Shown one piece after another: positions 1 through 11,460 of a stretch of DNA of 64,000 nt (its first letter is position 1; every line of letters begins with the position of its first letter). Origin of the DNA: Angiostrongylus vasorum. Its lineage: Eukaryota > Nematoda > Chromadorea > Rhabditida > Metastrongylidae. The stretch spans positions 1,054,001-1,118,000 of the forward strand of contig JADANN010000434.1 in assembly GCA_018806985.1 (NCBI GenBank), given 5' to 3'. The position numbers and the translations under genes were made by a program. Under the pieces are notes generated by a model that made no database searches, was not told the DNA's origin, and saw nothing but the letters and a program-made list of their open reading frames with translations.

Positions 1-476
1 GAGAAGTGACTTATGTTGTTAAAGCACGTCAATTTCGTAAAGGATAGTTTGGAAACGTCAAGAGGTCCGTAAGGTTTAGCAGAGAAGCGAGAGAAATTCT
101 TTTTAGTCTTCTCGTCACTACTTCTTATTGCTCCATCTCATTCAAACAGAATTTGCATCGCAACTTTTCTTCTTTTAAATTTAACGAAAACACCTTTCGT
201 GCACGTACCTCGGGTCATTCTGATAGTATCTTGAAGAGTCTGCTGTTTCCTCAAAATTCTGATAGTAGTCGTTGTATTGTCGTTCTCTCGAACGTTCATA
301 CTGACCTCCTTCGAACTCCGATTCTTGCTGAAATCAACAACCATAACGTAAAAATCAAAACTGATTCGTGCTATGGACTACGTTAAAGAACCTGCTACTG
401 TCGCAGTTTCCCCTAAAGTTTCCCTAATGATGGCTTTACCGTTTAACAACAAACTAAGTTCACGGTATGGGATGTA
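1..476. other. Left flank, no gene recognised
   Basis: AT-rich sequence with only short open frames and no domain, splice-site series or repeat that I recognise. It precedes the first tRNA-like SINE. Confidence 0.4.
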
Positions 477-757
477 AAAGGATAAAAGGACAACGCTTTC
501 AGCGTTGATCAATCTGCGGGATGCGCCATGCATTCCCCTTCAGTAAGCATCGTTTGAGGTGACTGAATGCATATCTAGCCTTTACAATGACTTGCGGTGG
601 CCTAACAATGTATCGAGCCAGTGCTGGTAGCTTCCCAGACAAGTCTGGCACCGATTTCCAGACCTTGGAGGGATGGAAGGGCTTAGTGAGCCTGGGGTGC
701 GAGAATCGATCCCACACGTATTTTAGCGCCTCCCACCACTGCGCTACATGCGCCCTT
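477..757 (-). repeat. tRNA-like SINE (family A), - strand
   Basis: Read on the - strand it starts with a tRNA-like head (box A like GCGCAGTGGT, then a T-arm-like GATCGATC block) and ends near 477 in the TTTATCC-like tail. The internal block with GACTTGTCTGG and the stretch before the tail are shared with all other family A copies. It lies outside the tandem duplication. Confidence 0.8.
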
Positions 758-2600
758 ATATAGGATGCAGCACACTTTAAACCACTGATCTCTGCATATC
801 CCTTTTAAAAAGTTTACATAGATATAGTAAAGAATAGAACGTAGATATACCTTAGTGTCCTGATTTCCCGCCTCGGAATCCGGGTCGTATACCCACGGCA
901 GCATAGTTGTCACTGTCTCTCTTAAACACTGATGAAAATACGACTCACATATTAGGCAGTGTTACCAACGATACGTATACATACCAGTCAATATCACATA
1001 AGACAAAAGTAGTACATAAATACTATGCATACTTTCGTACAATTTATGATGAACGGTTGGCGATCTCTCAAAGGAGTAGTAAACCATGATAGTCCTCAAG
1101 CAAAGATTAGGGTCTTAGTGTGAACCATTACGACAGAAGATTTCCAGGATCCGAACACAAGCGATCGGAACCGCAAAAGGATAGCAATGGCAGAAATGAT
1201 AGCAAAACTATCGATTTCCAAGGTTTTTCTAAAGATTTCACAAGGCCTTATCTACGATCCAAAAGAAGCCTAAGGAAAAACAACCAACTGTCTTAAGAGA
1301 AAAGCTAAACATAGTCTAACAATGCCACGACCAGCAACGGTCCCCCGCAAGTTCAAGAATGAGCAAATCGATGGCGGCGTGTGCAGAACAGCGCGGAAGC
1401 CGCGGCGACTGCGGTCGCGGCCGATAGGAGCGCGATACGCGATCAACATTCCAGTCGTTTTTTCGGGCTGATGATCGACAGGTGTCTTCGAAAGACTGCA
1501 GTTAGGGATTAGTAATTTGCATTGTGCACGTTCAGTCTAACGTGATTTAGTAGTAAAGTTGTCAATTTCGTCCTCGGTATCCATTCCATTACAGTTTTCT
1601 TCATGTCAGAGTTGATGTCTTACTAGTTACTAGTAAGTGCTTGCTAGTTACTGTCGTGGTATTCATCATGTTTACTTATGAGTGTGATTGGATGTTATGC
1701 ATTTTTTGCTACTTCCGGTGTAGTGTAGTTCCCTTTAAAGTGGTCAATGTGAATTCGTGTGGAAAATCAAGGGCATCCGTTCGTCAACAGTAGTACTACG
1801 TGCAGTACTGGTTAAGTGCTCAAGTACCTGCTTCAGACTCGTTGAACAAATACCTTACTATTACTTGTTTTTAGCTTTCATTACTTTTTTTGGTTGATCA
1901 CCCTGATAGCCTGGTGAACTTTTCCTGTCTCTCTTTTTCCAAAAGACTAGGCTTTTTGGCTCATCAGAAGAATTAGGTATGCTTCGATGCTGCTATTTTC
2001 CTTATCTTTCTATCTTATTCTTTGCTTATCTTCCTTATCTGCTTATTTTGTTGGCAGTTTACCCCTAGTTCTTTAAGAACACTAAGGACTTGAAGCAACT
2101 ATAGCCTTGGTCGCCAAGTGCTCTGGACTTAATTTTTAACTCGTTGTTCCCCGTTGTTATGCTGTCACACTTCTTTTCGTGTTCTTTCTTTCCTGTAGAA
2201 GATACTACCATTAAGAATATAGTATAATCTGACGCCAGGACGCACAAAGTGGTTGTTAGGGCTCCTAAGCCAAGTTCTGTAACTGGTTTCGTTTGGGGCC
2301 TTTGGTGCCTTTCTCAACAACCAAGAAGTGATGTGCACCAATTACTTCTGATTCTCATTTCAAATGGCAAGGACCAACTGTCGTGGATACCCGGCTTCGA
2401 TTTGCAACGACCTCGTGCAAGCTTATCACTAAGTTAGAGTACTGATTTAAGATAACGGTTAGCCATAAGACACTTTTTAAGCCAAATATGCATTTAATCA
2501 CTTCTGCGATGTTTGATATAGTCCAACCATTCCACATCTGTAAGGAACGCCGAATGCTCTATTCTTTATCTTTTTTATTATTGATGTGAATATACCGAAG
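758..2600. other. Gene-poor flank left of the duplication, with a GC-rich patch
   Basis: No coding region is recognised. A GC- and CpG-rich patch at about 1330-1450 stands out in AT-rich surroundings. A long pyrimidine tract ending in a splice-acceptor-like cag lies near 2057. Nothing here is duplicated later in the window. Confidence 0.35.
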
Positions 2601-2890
2601 GGGCGCGTGTAACGCTGTGGTCGGAGGCGCCCTGCAACATACGCGTGGAATCGATCCCCCGCGCCAATGGTTCACCAAGCATTCCATCCCTCTGGAGTCG
2701 GCAAATTGGTACCAGACTTGTCTGAGAAGATAGCAGCACTGGCTCGATGCATCGTCGGTAGGCCACCGCGAGTCATTGTAAAGGCCAGATATGCATTCAA
2801 TCACCTCAGAACGGTGCATAATGAAGTCGAATGCGTGGCGCATCCCTAAGGGATTGGTCAACTCCGAGGGCTTCATCCTTATCCTTTTTT
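2601..2890 (+). repeat. tRNA-like SINE at the start of duplication copy 1
   Basis: Family A SINE with a TTATCC-type tail. Its first 16 bases differ from the SINE at 29199, while the rest is nearly identical. This makes it the left breakpoint repeat of the duplication. Confidence 0.85.
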
Positions 2891-3319
2891 TTCACCTCGA
2901 GTAAGGTTTCCAGATGTCAAGTGGTGGAACAACGAAGCTCGGATGTGTATGCAGTAAATGCAAGTCTTCCAGTCTATTTATTCAGCCGTTTCTTTGTCGA
3001 TGTGGAGATGAGCACAACGACTTTTAGTCAGAGGTGGATTTGTATGCATCTTTAGGCGTATCAGTGTCAGCATTACCATCTACACAAATGGCACACTACA
3101 CGGCATATGTAGCAGTTCTCTTTTCTTCTGCCCCGCATTCTCTGGAACAACGCATCTGTTCGAGTTCCACTTCTAACAAACTTTTGCAAACCTATACTCT
3201 CTAACACTTACACTATATACTTATTTTCATTATTCAGGGTCAAGTTAGGCTTTAGCTGGCCTGTCGCTAGGAGAAGGTTCTGGAAACACACAGCTAAAAC
3301 GTTTAAGAAACAAAGTGAA

Positions 3320-4092
3320 AATTTGTATGACAACGCACGCATGCTATTATGGGAACTTTCAATCGACGATTTGATGGTAACAGATGTTCCACGGAACAGA
3401 GCAGTTGGCAACGTTGATGTCTTCATGGGCACGTCTTAGGCGAAAATGATTGGTTCCTATAGACATAACGACCCGAATCAAACATTATCTATAGGATGTG
3501 GGCCTATACCGTGTTTGGCATTCTTTGCAGAGTACGCTGCATCGTTCTATATGCGCTTGGAGAAGTTCTACAGAGAGAACCATATCTTCTATAAGCTCGT
3601 CATTTGCGACTTGGAGGCTAAGAATGAAAGCATCTAAAGGACTTCACACTTGTGGTGCACGAAATGGGACGCAACGAATGAGGTGACAGGCTGTCGGAGT
3701 TCACCATAATGATGTTGTACTGGTGCACAAATGGTTCATAACGAATCCTCAGTGTTGAACGTAGGAGTCTGCAATGGAGAGTACCGTAACGAAGTAAACC
3801 GAATAGTAAATCGAAGGTTTTTCCTAGCATATGTCGCTGTTTTACTAAATTTTACGAGTGATCAGACCATGGCCTTATTCGTGGAAGATTTTTTCAAGTG
3901 TAAATAGGAGAGAAAGCCACAAAGGGTCAAACGTGCAAACTTCTCAAAACCGTCATCAGTACAATCTCAACTACTTTGGGTTTTGGGAATATGTAGTTAT
4001 CGATAATATCGATGCGGAATATGGTCGGCACACTTCACAACAGTAATACGATTGCACATAGCTCGAAAACAGTATGTGCTTGAAACTCGAGT
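3320..4092 (+). mobile_element. RTE-type retrotransposon fragment (endonuclease part), copy 1
   Basis: Decayed coding sequence in shifting frames. From about 3325 it resembles the start of RTE endonuclease (a YDNARMLLWELSIDDLMV segment). It continues near 3391-3640 with an FYRENHIFYK segment and near 3950-4045 with FWEYVVIDNIDAEYGR. These match in order the endonuclease and linker of nematode RTE elements, but stops and shifts break the frame. This is a dead fragment on the + strand, opposite in orientation to the larger RTE remnants in the window. Confidence 0.7.
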
Positions 4093-5610
4093 GAATGGAT
4101 CACCACAGAGCTTCATGGGCCGAAAGCAATTACATACTTACGTACTGGTATGCCAAGCTCTCTGAAAAGGGATCAAAATTTTATGAAAATAGTAGCAGCA
4201 GTAGAGTATGAAGCTGCGAAAGATAGAGATAGGATCCGTAACCGTTGCTGGAACATCGTTTTAGAAGACCAAGACAATCGTCTCTTACTTGGATACTTGG
4301 ACGGTCCGTCTTCACGAGCTGTGCGGACCCCAGCACATATGGCATTCGTTCCTTTCTCTCGCAATCGTAGTCCATGGTGGTAGTCTTTTGTTCGAGCATG
4401 GTAGCGCTTGCGAGTCTCGTACCGTGACCTGTAAAACAATTGCAGCTGCGGGTACAGCTAATTAATTTTGTTAACGAACACGTCCGCCCAACGTGTAGGT
4501 GGTCGTCCTGGGGGGACGTTTGCATTCTCTTGGAGTCCACTCTACTGTTCTTTTCGTCCATCAGTCGTCCGTTCTTCTCATTATGTGACCGGCCCATCTA
4601 TGAATCGTCTCAAATGAAAAAATCACTGTATCAATATGGAGAGTGGAGACGACTTCTACTTCTACTCCAACATCTTCAACCTGCTATATCCACATGCTTC
4701 CATACGGTAGTATATGTCGTCTCATCAGTTCTATCATTAGAAGTTGTACGTATTTTTTTTAAGACGCATTCGATTTACTCGGCGATTAACGTGAGGATGA
4801 GGACCCGGTGGGGGTTGAAGGCCTGATGAGCACTGAATGCTGGATCGCTGCAACGACCACGTGCCCATTGCGGCGCACTTCTTACCACTGCGCTGCAGCC
4901 GTAGGCGACACTAACTATGACAGATGTTTTCCAAACCTCATTTCTCCCTGAAATGTCGTGCGCCGCACAGATAATGCCTACCTCTTCCTTTAAAACAATG
5001 GATTTCGTTCTATTCGCTTATCAAAGTGTTTTCAATCTCCTGGCTTGTTTATCATAGAGTGGGAAGTCAGAAGCCTTCGTAGCACTTCGATCGAGTTCAA
5101 CCCGTTGCATTTAGTCTTTGATCTGGCTAGTCCATACCTCGCTTCGGTCCGTTGATACCAAATTGTTGAACAAAACGCTTTTTTCGCAAGGATTGGTTTT
5201 CCTGCTTGTTTCGCTATATTCGAGGATTTAAGGAATCATATTTACAAGCTGCTTGTTGACTAGCCAATTCATCACTTCACAGTAAAGTCTTGGAGCTAAT
5301 TCCGTTCGTATGTTGAAACAAATTCGCAAATATCCACTCTATCTAGTCGTTCGTCCCATAAGTGAGATGTGTTTATCTTCTTAGAGTTCATATGAGATGA
5401 TGGATTATGATTAGCTTCAGATTAGATAATCAGCTTCAAGTATAGAGGTGGCTCGCATACGGTTGGAGATCCTTTGTCCTTCGATTATTTCAGTCTGACA
5501 ATTTTTACGTTGATCCAAAACTGCTCAAGGGTTTTGTGCTCTGGCCTGTTTTGTCTCTTTGCTTGGATCGTGACTTCAACCTGAGATTCTTGACCATTAT
5601 GATTTTCCAG
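4093..5610. other. Intergenic, repeat fragments only
   Basis: Contains a reversed end fragment of dispersed family B at about 4285-4345 (CTTGGATACTTGGACGGTCC type) and a SINE head fragment on the - strand at about 4810-4905 (CACTGCGCTGC). I see no gene in the rest. Confidence 0.4.
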
Positions 5611-5886
5611 AGTGCATGTAGCGCATTGCTCGGGGACGCCGTGCAGTATATATAGGATCGATCCCCGCGCCCTAGGCCCACCAAGCCCTTAATCCCTCCA
5701 GAGTAGGCAAATTGATACCAGAGTTGTCTGGGAGCATGGTAGCACTGGCGCGATACATCGGTAGGCTAGCGCGAGTCATTGCAAAGGCCAGATATACATC
5801 CAGTCATCTCCAACGGTGCTTATTGAGCTCAAATACGTGACGCATCCTTCAGAGATCGATCAGCGCCGAGAGCTTTATCCTTTTTT
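5611..5886 (+). repeat. tRNA-like SINE, degenerate
   Basis: The box A region is altered (GCGCATTGCTCGGGGACGCC), but the body and the TTTATCC tail are clear. It lies upstream of PPAN copy 1. Confidence 0.75.
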
Positions 5887-6135
5887 AAATGATTTTCCGT
5901 GCTTTCTATACCAAAGCTATGGCATAACTTCCGGCTCGCTTTTCTTTCCTCATCTTGTGCCTTTGAGCTGCCACTTTTGTTGCGAAGCACGCTGTCGAGT
6001 TCTCTTCCTTGACAACGGAGTATTAAATCTGCTTCACATTGATGTGGTCACCATCAGAATTGTGTCATTCGAAGTTTCAAGTGATTGTCTTGGATTTTCT
6101 ATCATCAACAGGAGCTGAAATATGTACATATGGAT

Positions 6136-6450
6136 ATACTTGATACTTGAATATCCCGTCGTCACAGGTTGTGCGAGAGCCGAAGCATAATCTCCATTTT
6201 TCGGAGATTTGCTGGCTAAGCCATTGTGGTTTCGTGGAATGTCGAGCTCAGCCCGGGCAAAGTTTGCCCCAGGTCTTCACCACAAGGGCTGCGAGTGCCT
6301 GTGGTGGTGAAGATCTGGGGCAGACTTTGGCCAGGCTGACCTCGGGATTCCATGGAACCATAGTGGCTTAACCAGAAAATCTCCGAAAAATGGAGATTAT
6401 ACTGGGGCCCACACAACCAATGAGTACGGGCCATTCAAGTATCAAGTACC
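6136..6450. repeat. Foldback (inverted-repeat) version of family B, copy 1
   Basis: Two arms of more than 100 bp are inverted copies of each other around a short centre near 6284-6300. For example, the left arm has a CTCCATTTTTCGGAGAT block near 6190 and the right arm its complement near 6380. The arms are the terminal half of dispersed family B, the repeat also found in PPAN intron 3 and misc-1 intron 1. Each strand can be translated into nearly the same peptide, as expected of a palindrome. Confidence 0.85.
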
Positions 6451-6813
6451 AAGTATGTATACATACATATGTACATATACATATGTATAAACATGTTAAT
6501 ATTCTATATAGCTGACTTCTATGTCTTGTGTGGATCGCTTTTCCTTATGTCGCATATGTTTACATGACTTTGTTGAGTCGTTGACTGGTGGAGTTGTCAC
6601 TTTCACGTTTCCCGTTTTTTCTATCATCTCCATGTCACCTTTCATGTCTAAAATCGCTTCGTATTAACCTGTCTATGAAGAATCACCGCCTTTATTACAA
6701 TTGTATAATGGTAGTGAATGGAAAGGAATGTGCTTAGAAATACGTACCTAGATACAATCATAGTTTATTACATTTATATTTTTTAGGTCAGTTTTCTTCA
6801 ACTCAGGTTAAAA
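6451..6813. other. Upstream region of PPAN copy 1
   Basis: An alternating purine-pyrimidine run (ACATAC/TATG) lies at 6455-6500. Just before the PPAN start are two acceptor-like sites: TATTTTTTAG ending near 6786, and a CTTCAACTCAG site ending at about 6806, eight bases before the ATG. The second is a good candidate spliced-leader trans-splice site. Confidence 0.45.
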
Positions 6814-9790
6814 ATGCCTCGAACAAGGCGGAAGGGACGAGCCGCAAAGGCTGCTCGTCGAGGTCGAGTTGGAGGTGCTCAGGCAGTTCCAAGGCGCCAT
6901 AGAAGGAAGAGGGTGTGTTTTTTGTTTCTGTTTTCGAGTTCTATCACGAGTTATTTATCCATGTAAGCCTATTGTTTTTCAGAAAGATGAAGATGCCTTA
7001 GATGTGCAAGAAAGAGCCATCAAACAGATTAGAACGGCTTGTGCTGCTAAAACGGCTGAATATGAGAAGGCTAGGTATGCTTATAAACTGATGTTCACAG
7101 CTGAGATTAGATTAACAGATCATGTTCTGACTTTGTAGACAGCCACACTCGTTCGTTATCCATCGAGGTAGTGTAGGAAAGTATGTGAAATCGTTAGTGA
7201 GGGACATTCGGCAGATTATGGATCCGTTTACTGCAAGGCACTTGAAGGCTAGTCTTATTTTGAGAAGTGGTGCATTTCTCTGCCCTTTATTCTCTTGTTT
7301 TCTGTTTTTAAATAGTTGATACTCACTGTCCTCCCAACGGTTTACCCCCTCATCGTGGCTAGGACCTGTTCACTGGTGTCGGGTGGCGATGTACAGCGGG
7401 TACCCCCCACCGAGGTTTCCCAAGTTGAGATGGAGTCCGGCGTTTCCGTTAGGAAGCCCAACTGAGAGTAAAAATACTATGATCCTCCGCCGTCCTGCTA
7501 TCAAAGTAGTCGCGTGGTGGCAAATCTCCTGATCCACAAGTGCGACGGCTGCTTGTTGTGGTGACGACCTTGGGCAGACTTTGGTTAGGCTGACCTCGGG
7601 ACTCCAGGGAAACACAGTAGCTAAACCAGCAAAACTTCGGAAAAGTGGAGATTTAACTGAGGTCAGCACAACCAGTAAAGACGAGGTATCCATGAATTCA
7701 TGTAAGGTATTCACTACATTTGTAGTAATGAAGGCAGCATTTTCAACGTGAATTCTAAATTGTTCCAGATTTTAAAGCGTAATAATATCAAGGATTTCGT
7801 TGTACATGGAGGTGTACTTGGCGTGACCAACATGATAGTGTTAACAGCTAGCGAAATTTCGGTACAGTTGCGAATGATGCGGTTCAACCAAGGACCCACG
7901 CTTACGTTCCGCGGTAAAGAGTTAACTGGACCAATTTTAAATCAGAGAATTTGGTTGCGAATTATTTAACGTAGCATTTTCATCCTAAATGATTTTAGTG
8001 CACGAGTATTCGCTTGCTCGGCACGTATTATCAACCCAGAAACGATCGTCAGTACATCAGAAGCTCTTCGAGAAGCCACCTCTTATCATTATAAATGGGT
8101 TTAATCAAGTAAGATCAGTGCTTCTTAGTCTATTATTTTCCAGGCATAGCTTCTTAGTGGTGACTGTTTCTAAGTTTCAGACTGGGAAGAAACATCTTCT
8201 TCTGGTCGAGACGTTCATACAGAACATGTTTCCATCAATAAATATTGACGCGGTAAATTTTATTGTTATTGTAATACATGGCTACCCGAGGGTGAGCGTA
8301 GCGCAGTGGTCGGAGGTGCCCTGCAATACACATGGAATCGATCCGCGCGCCCCAGACCCACCAAGCCCTTCATCACTCTGGAGTCGAGAAGTTGGTACCA
8401 GACTTGTCTGGGAGGATAGAAGCACTGGCTCGATATGTCGGCAGGCCATCGCGAGTCATTACATTGATCAAATGTGCATTTAATCACCTTTAACGATGCT
8501 CAATGAAATCGAATGCGTGGTGCGTCCCAGAGGGATTGATCAACGCCGAGGGCTTTATCCTTTATCCTTTTATAGCTATTCGTGAATATGTATATTCCTG
8601 ACCGGTTTTCGGAGTATAGATGAGGGACTTTTTCATTCTCCATTCCTAAAGCCACTTCTGTTTCAGCTTGATCTCCGTTCTGTGAAACGGTGTTTGATGG
8701 TGAACTATTGGGAAGAGGATGACTCCATTGATATTCGTCACTAGTAAGATAACTATGCCTTTTTTTATAACAATTTTTTTGGCTGTTAGAGTTCAACACT
8801 TCAACACTTGGACATTTCAGTATTTTTGTCATGAGTATGTGAACTATAGTATTGAGTGGTTTAAATTTTAGTGCCATTCGTGTTGTCGCCTCAGGAATAA
8901 ATAAGTCAGTACGAAAATTGATAATGGCTGGGAAATCTTCGAGTAAGGAGCTGCCCGATCTTTCTAAGTACAAGGATATATCAGACTATTTGTTGAACCC
9001 TGGACATCTCAGCGATAGTGAGTATGAAGGCGAAGAGCAGGAAGTTATTCTACCACAAAGTCTGAGCGCGAAAACTGGGACGGTGAAAGGAGAGAAGAGT
9101 CATATACGGTTGATGGAAATAGGACCGCGATTAAAGCTTGAGCTACTGAAAGTTGAGGACGGCATTGATGAAGGAGAAGTGTTGTACAACAAGAATGTTC
9201 AAAAAACCGGACCAGAACTAGTGGCACTTAAGAAGGAGGCTCCTAAGAAAAAAAAGTTAAAAAAGCGAATGGTACAAGAAAACGAACGTCGCATTATTTG
9301 TCGTCTCGAAAAAGTAAAGGAGGCGAAAAACCGAGAGGTGTGCTACATGTTCACGTTGCTTTCGAGAATGAGGATCGCTTCCCTGAAGTGGTGTTTTTAA
9401 ATCCATTTTTTCTTTTTTAGGAACAGGAGTTAAAAGCTTACAAGGAAAAAGCCGCTCGAAAGCAGGCGGCTGCCATTGGACAAACAGAGGATATCGAGAA
9501 TAGTAAGGAGAAGGACCGAGAAATAGCGCTGCTTCGGGAGAAGTATGTACCTTTAATATTGTGGTAATGATCTATGACCTATGATGACTTTTTGGTTTTT
9601 TTGTTGCCGAATTTCGTGTTTAACACTTTGTTTAGCTCATTTGTCCTTCTTTTAACCTAGGGAAGTGAGCAGTTTTAATGGAAGTGACGAAGTCCGAAGG
9701 CGCCCTACTTTAGCGCAGCGAAAGCGGCGAATGAATATCCAGGACGAAAGGAACACAAAAAATCAAAAGATTAAGAGAACAAAAGACGTA
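6814..9790 (+). CDS. PPAN / Peter Pan (SSF1) Brix-domain protein, copy 1, 3' frameshift
   Basis: Homologue of PPAN/SSF1 (lpd-6 in C. elegans, from memory), a nucleolar Brix-domain protein needed for maturation of the large ribosomal subunit. Exons by splice sites and homology: 6814-6912, 6983-7074, 7139-7247, 7769-7913, 7999-8108, 8181-8252, 8667-8743, 8872-9337, 9421-9542 and 9661 onward. The basic start is followed by the Brix domain, with the PHSFV start at about residue 66, a GPTLTF motif, a PPLIIINGF segment, FPSIN, a short exon with the KRCLMVNY block, and RLMEIGPRL. A lysine-rich coiled tail follows. Intron 3 uses a GC donor (7248). A run of six A at 9757-9762, against five in copy 2, shifts the frame about 10 codons before the normal stop and adds a short aberrant end. 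The shift may be a sequencing error. Confidence 0.9.
7075..7138 (+). other. PPAN intron 2, present in copy 1 and absent from copy 2
   Basis: A 64-bp GTATGC...TTGTAG intron. In copy 2 the flanking exons are fused without loss or gain (at 33672/33673). Confidence 0.9.
7248..7768 (+). other. GC-AG intron 3 of PPAN copy 1
   Basis: Protein alignment to the PPAN family forces the junction between the TARHLK and ILKRNN segments. At that point the donor reads AAG/GCTAGT and the acceptor TTCCAG/ATT. A GT donor four bases on would shift the frame into a stop. The intron carries a family B repeat. Copy 2 has the same donor. Confidence 0.75.
7330..7694 (+). repeat. Dispersed repeat family B in PPAN intron 3, copy 1
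   Basis: Starts with CTCCCAACGGTTTACC and ends near GACGAGGTATCCATG. It shares this order with the copies at 10078 and 11550. No coding capacity is recognised; it is probably a non-autonomous element. Confidence 0.75.
8289..8572 (+). repeat. tRNA-like SINE in PPAN intron 6, copy 1
   Basis: The head has GCGCAGTGGTCGGAGG and the end has TTTATCCTTTATCC. It sits between the exons ending at 8252 and starting at 8667. Confidence 0.85.
9338..9420 (+). other. PPAN intron 8, present in copy 1 and absent from copy 2
   Basis: An 83-bp GTGTGC...TTTTAG intron. Copy 2 runs directly from CCGAGAG into GAACAGGAG. Confidence 0.9.
9543..9660 (+). other. PPAN intron 9, present in copy 1 and absent from copy 2
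   Basis: A 118-bp GTATGT...ACCTAG intron. In copy 2 the exon ends are joined exactly (near 35994/35995). Confidence 0.9.
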
Positions 9791-10077
9791 ATATGTTTTT
9801 TGAGGTTTTTGGTTGTTTTCTATGGTTGTTAAGCTGTATTGTTAATTTGTTATCTTGCGGATGTTTTCTTGTTTGTTCCCTTAAACTTGTTTTGAATTGT
9901 TATATCCCATTATTTTTCGCTGAGTTTCCTCATAGACAGCTTGTTTCTAGTAAAGTTCTTTTTCGTGAAGATTTCAAACATTTTCATACACCACGTTGGA
10001 GGCGTAATATTTCTTCGTGTTGCTATTGTTGTATAACCTTCTTTCCGAAGTTGATTAGGTATGTATGGTCTTGTGAA

Positions 10078-10462
10078 ACCCTCCCAACGGTTTACCGCCT
10101 CATTGTGGCTGAGATGTTCCTGGGGTGTTGAGGTGGGATGTACGGCGCGGATTCGTCCTCGCGGCAGGGTCTCCGAAACTGAGACAGAGAGTCCCGCTTT
10201 TGCGTCAGGAAGCCAAGCTAAGAGTAAGCCAATACCAGGATCCATCACCGTCCTGCTATCAAATTAGTGGCATTGTGGCAAATCTTGCTCTAGTGCACAA
10301 GTGCGGCAGCCGCCTATGGTGGTGACGACCTGGGGGTAGACTGTGGCCTAACTGACCTCGGGACTCCAGGGAACCACAATGACTAAACCAGCAAAACTCC
10401 GAAAAAGTGTTGTTTTGCGGGGGGTACGCACAATCAGTGAGAACGGGCTATTCAAGTATCCA
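10078..10462 (+). repeat. Dispersed repeat family B between PPAN and misc-1, copy 1
   Basis: A fuller copy with CTCCCAACGGTTTACCGCC at the start and a CTATTCAAGTATCCATG end. It contains the CCGTCCTGCTATCAAA and GACCTCGGGACTCCAGGGAA blocks shared by the family. Confidence 0.8.
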
Positions 10463-10889
10463 TGTATGTCTTGTGGAATGAGAATGTAGAGGGACACTAA
10501 GAGGGACAATCTAAAAGCATTGTCATTTCTGGAGTCACAGTGCTAATGCTTACGTTTCCAATGCGCATTTTCAAGTCAGGAACTGTGGAAAGAGAAAAAG
10601 ACCAACTAATTTTAAGTTACTGCAATGTACATACTTGTGATTACTTAGGGAAGTTCCGTATAAGTAAAGGAGTCCAATGTTACTGTTGACAATATGCCAT
10701 CTTCCTTTAGTATTTCTTTAAACATGGCAGGTGTACCGACCATCTACGCTTCTTGTCGTGGTATTCTTGGTACTGACAGATGTTAAGATGGACAGTTTCT
10801 CTTGCTTGGTTTACCGTCTTCGAATTTCGAGAAGTTGAAGAGAAAAGCGAATGAGGAACAAGAGATAGTTATCCACTGTATGTGCTATA

Positions 10890-11170
10890 GGGCGCTTGTG
10901 GCGCAGTGGTCGGAGACGCCCTGCAACAACCACGTGGTATCGATCCCTGCTCCCATGGTTCAGCAAGCCTTCCACGCCTCTGGGGTCGGCAAATTGGTAC
11001 CAGACTTGTTTAGGAGGATAGCAGCAGTGGCTCGATACATCGGTATGCCACCGCGAGTCATTGAAAAGGCCAGATATGCATTCGATCACCTTCAACGATT
11101 CTTAATCAAGTCGAATGCATGGCGCATCCCTCAGGGATTGATCAACGCCGAGAGCTATATTTATCCTTTA
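10890..11170 (+). repeat. tRNA-like SINE between PPAN and misc-1, copy 1
   Basis: A well kept copy: GCGCTTGTGGCGCAGTGG head, full body and a TTTATCCTTTATG tail. Confidence 0.85.
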
Positions 11171-11460
11171 TGTGCTCTGTTTGGTTGTGTATAGGATAGG
11201 TTGTCTACGAACATTTTGTTATTCAGTATGAGTTGGTTTAGGATTAAGCAGCTTAAGGAATATGAGTCTTAGAAACTGCCCTATCGTATCTTTTTGAGTG
11301 ATAGTGACAGATTGGCTGAAGTAAAAGCGTCGTTGAAAGATGATTTATGAGAATAGTTTCTCGTTGAGTTTTTGTTGTTACGTTACTATTAACTCGTTAA
11401 TAACATCGATTTTTCTAGCCTATACGAGTGTGTTTGCGAGAGCTTTCGTTTTCGATAACT

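Noticed and set aside
4181..4597. 138-codon - strand frame (also 30775-31191)
   Set aside because: It spans a family B fragment, has no similarity that I recognise, and its flanks are repeat debris.
8500..8973. Long - strand frame of 157 codons (and 35036-35335)
   Set aside because: It overlaps PPAN exons 7 and 8 on the other strand, which are proven by homology. It is a shadow.
9793..10131. 112-codon hydrophobic frame after PPAN (also 36126-36464)
   Set aside because: It starts in the PPAN 3' UTR, ends in a family B repeat and has no recognisable domain. T-rich sequence explains the hydrophobicity.
10890..10960. Functional tRNA gene
   Set aside because: Box-like motifs are present, but no complete cloverleaf is seen and a SINE body follows. 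The same head occurs at many sites.
10802..11194. 130-codon frame with a VAQWSETPCNN-like peptide
   Set aside because: It runs through a SINE. The same peptide appears at every SINE copy, in either orientation, so it is repeat sequence.
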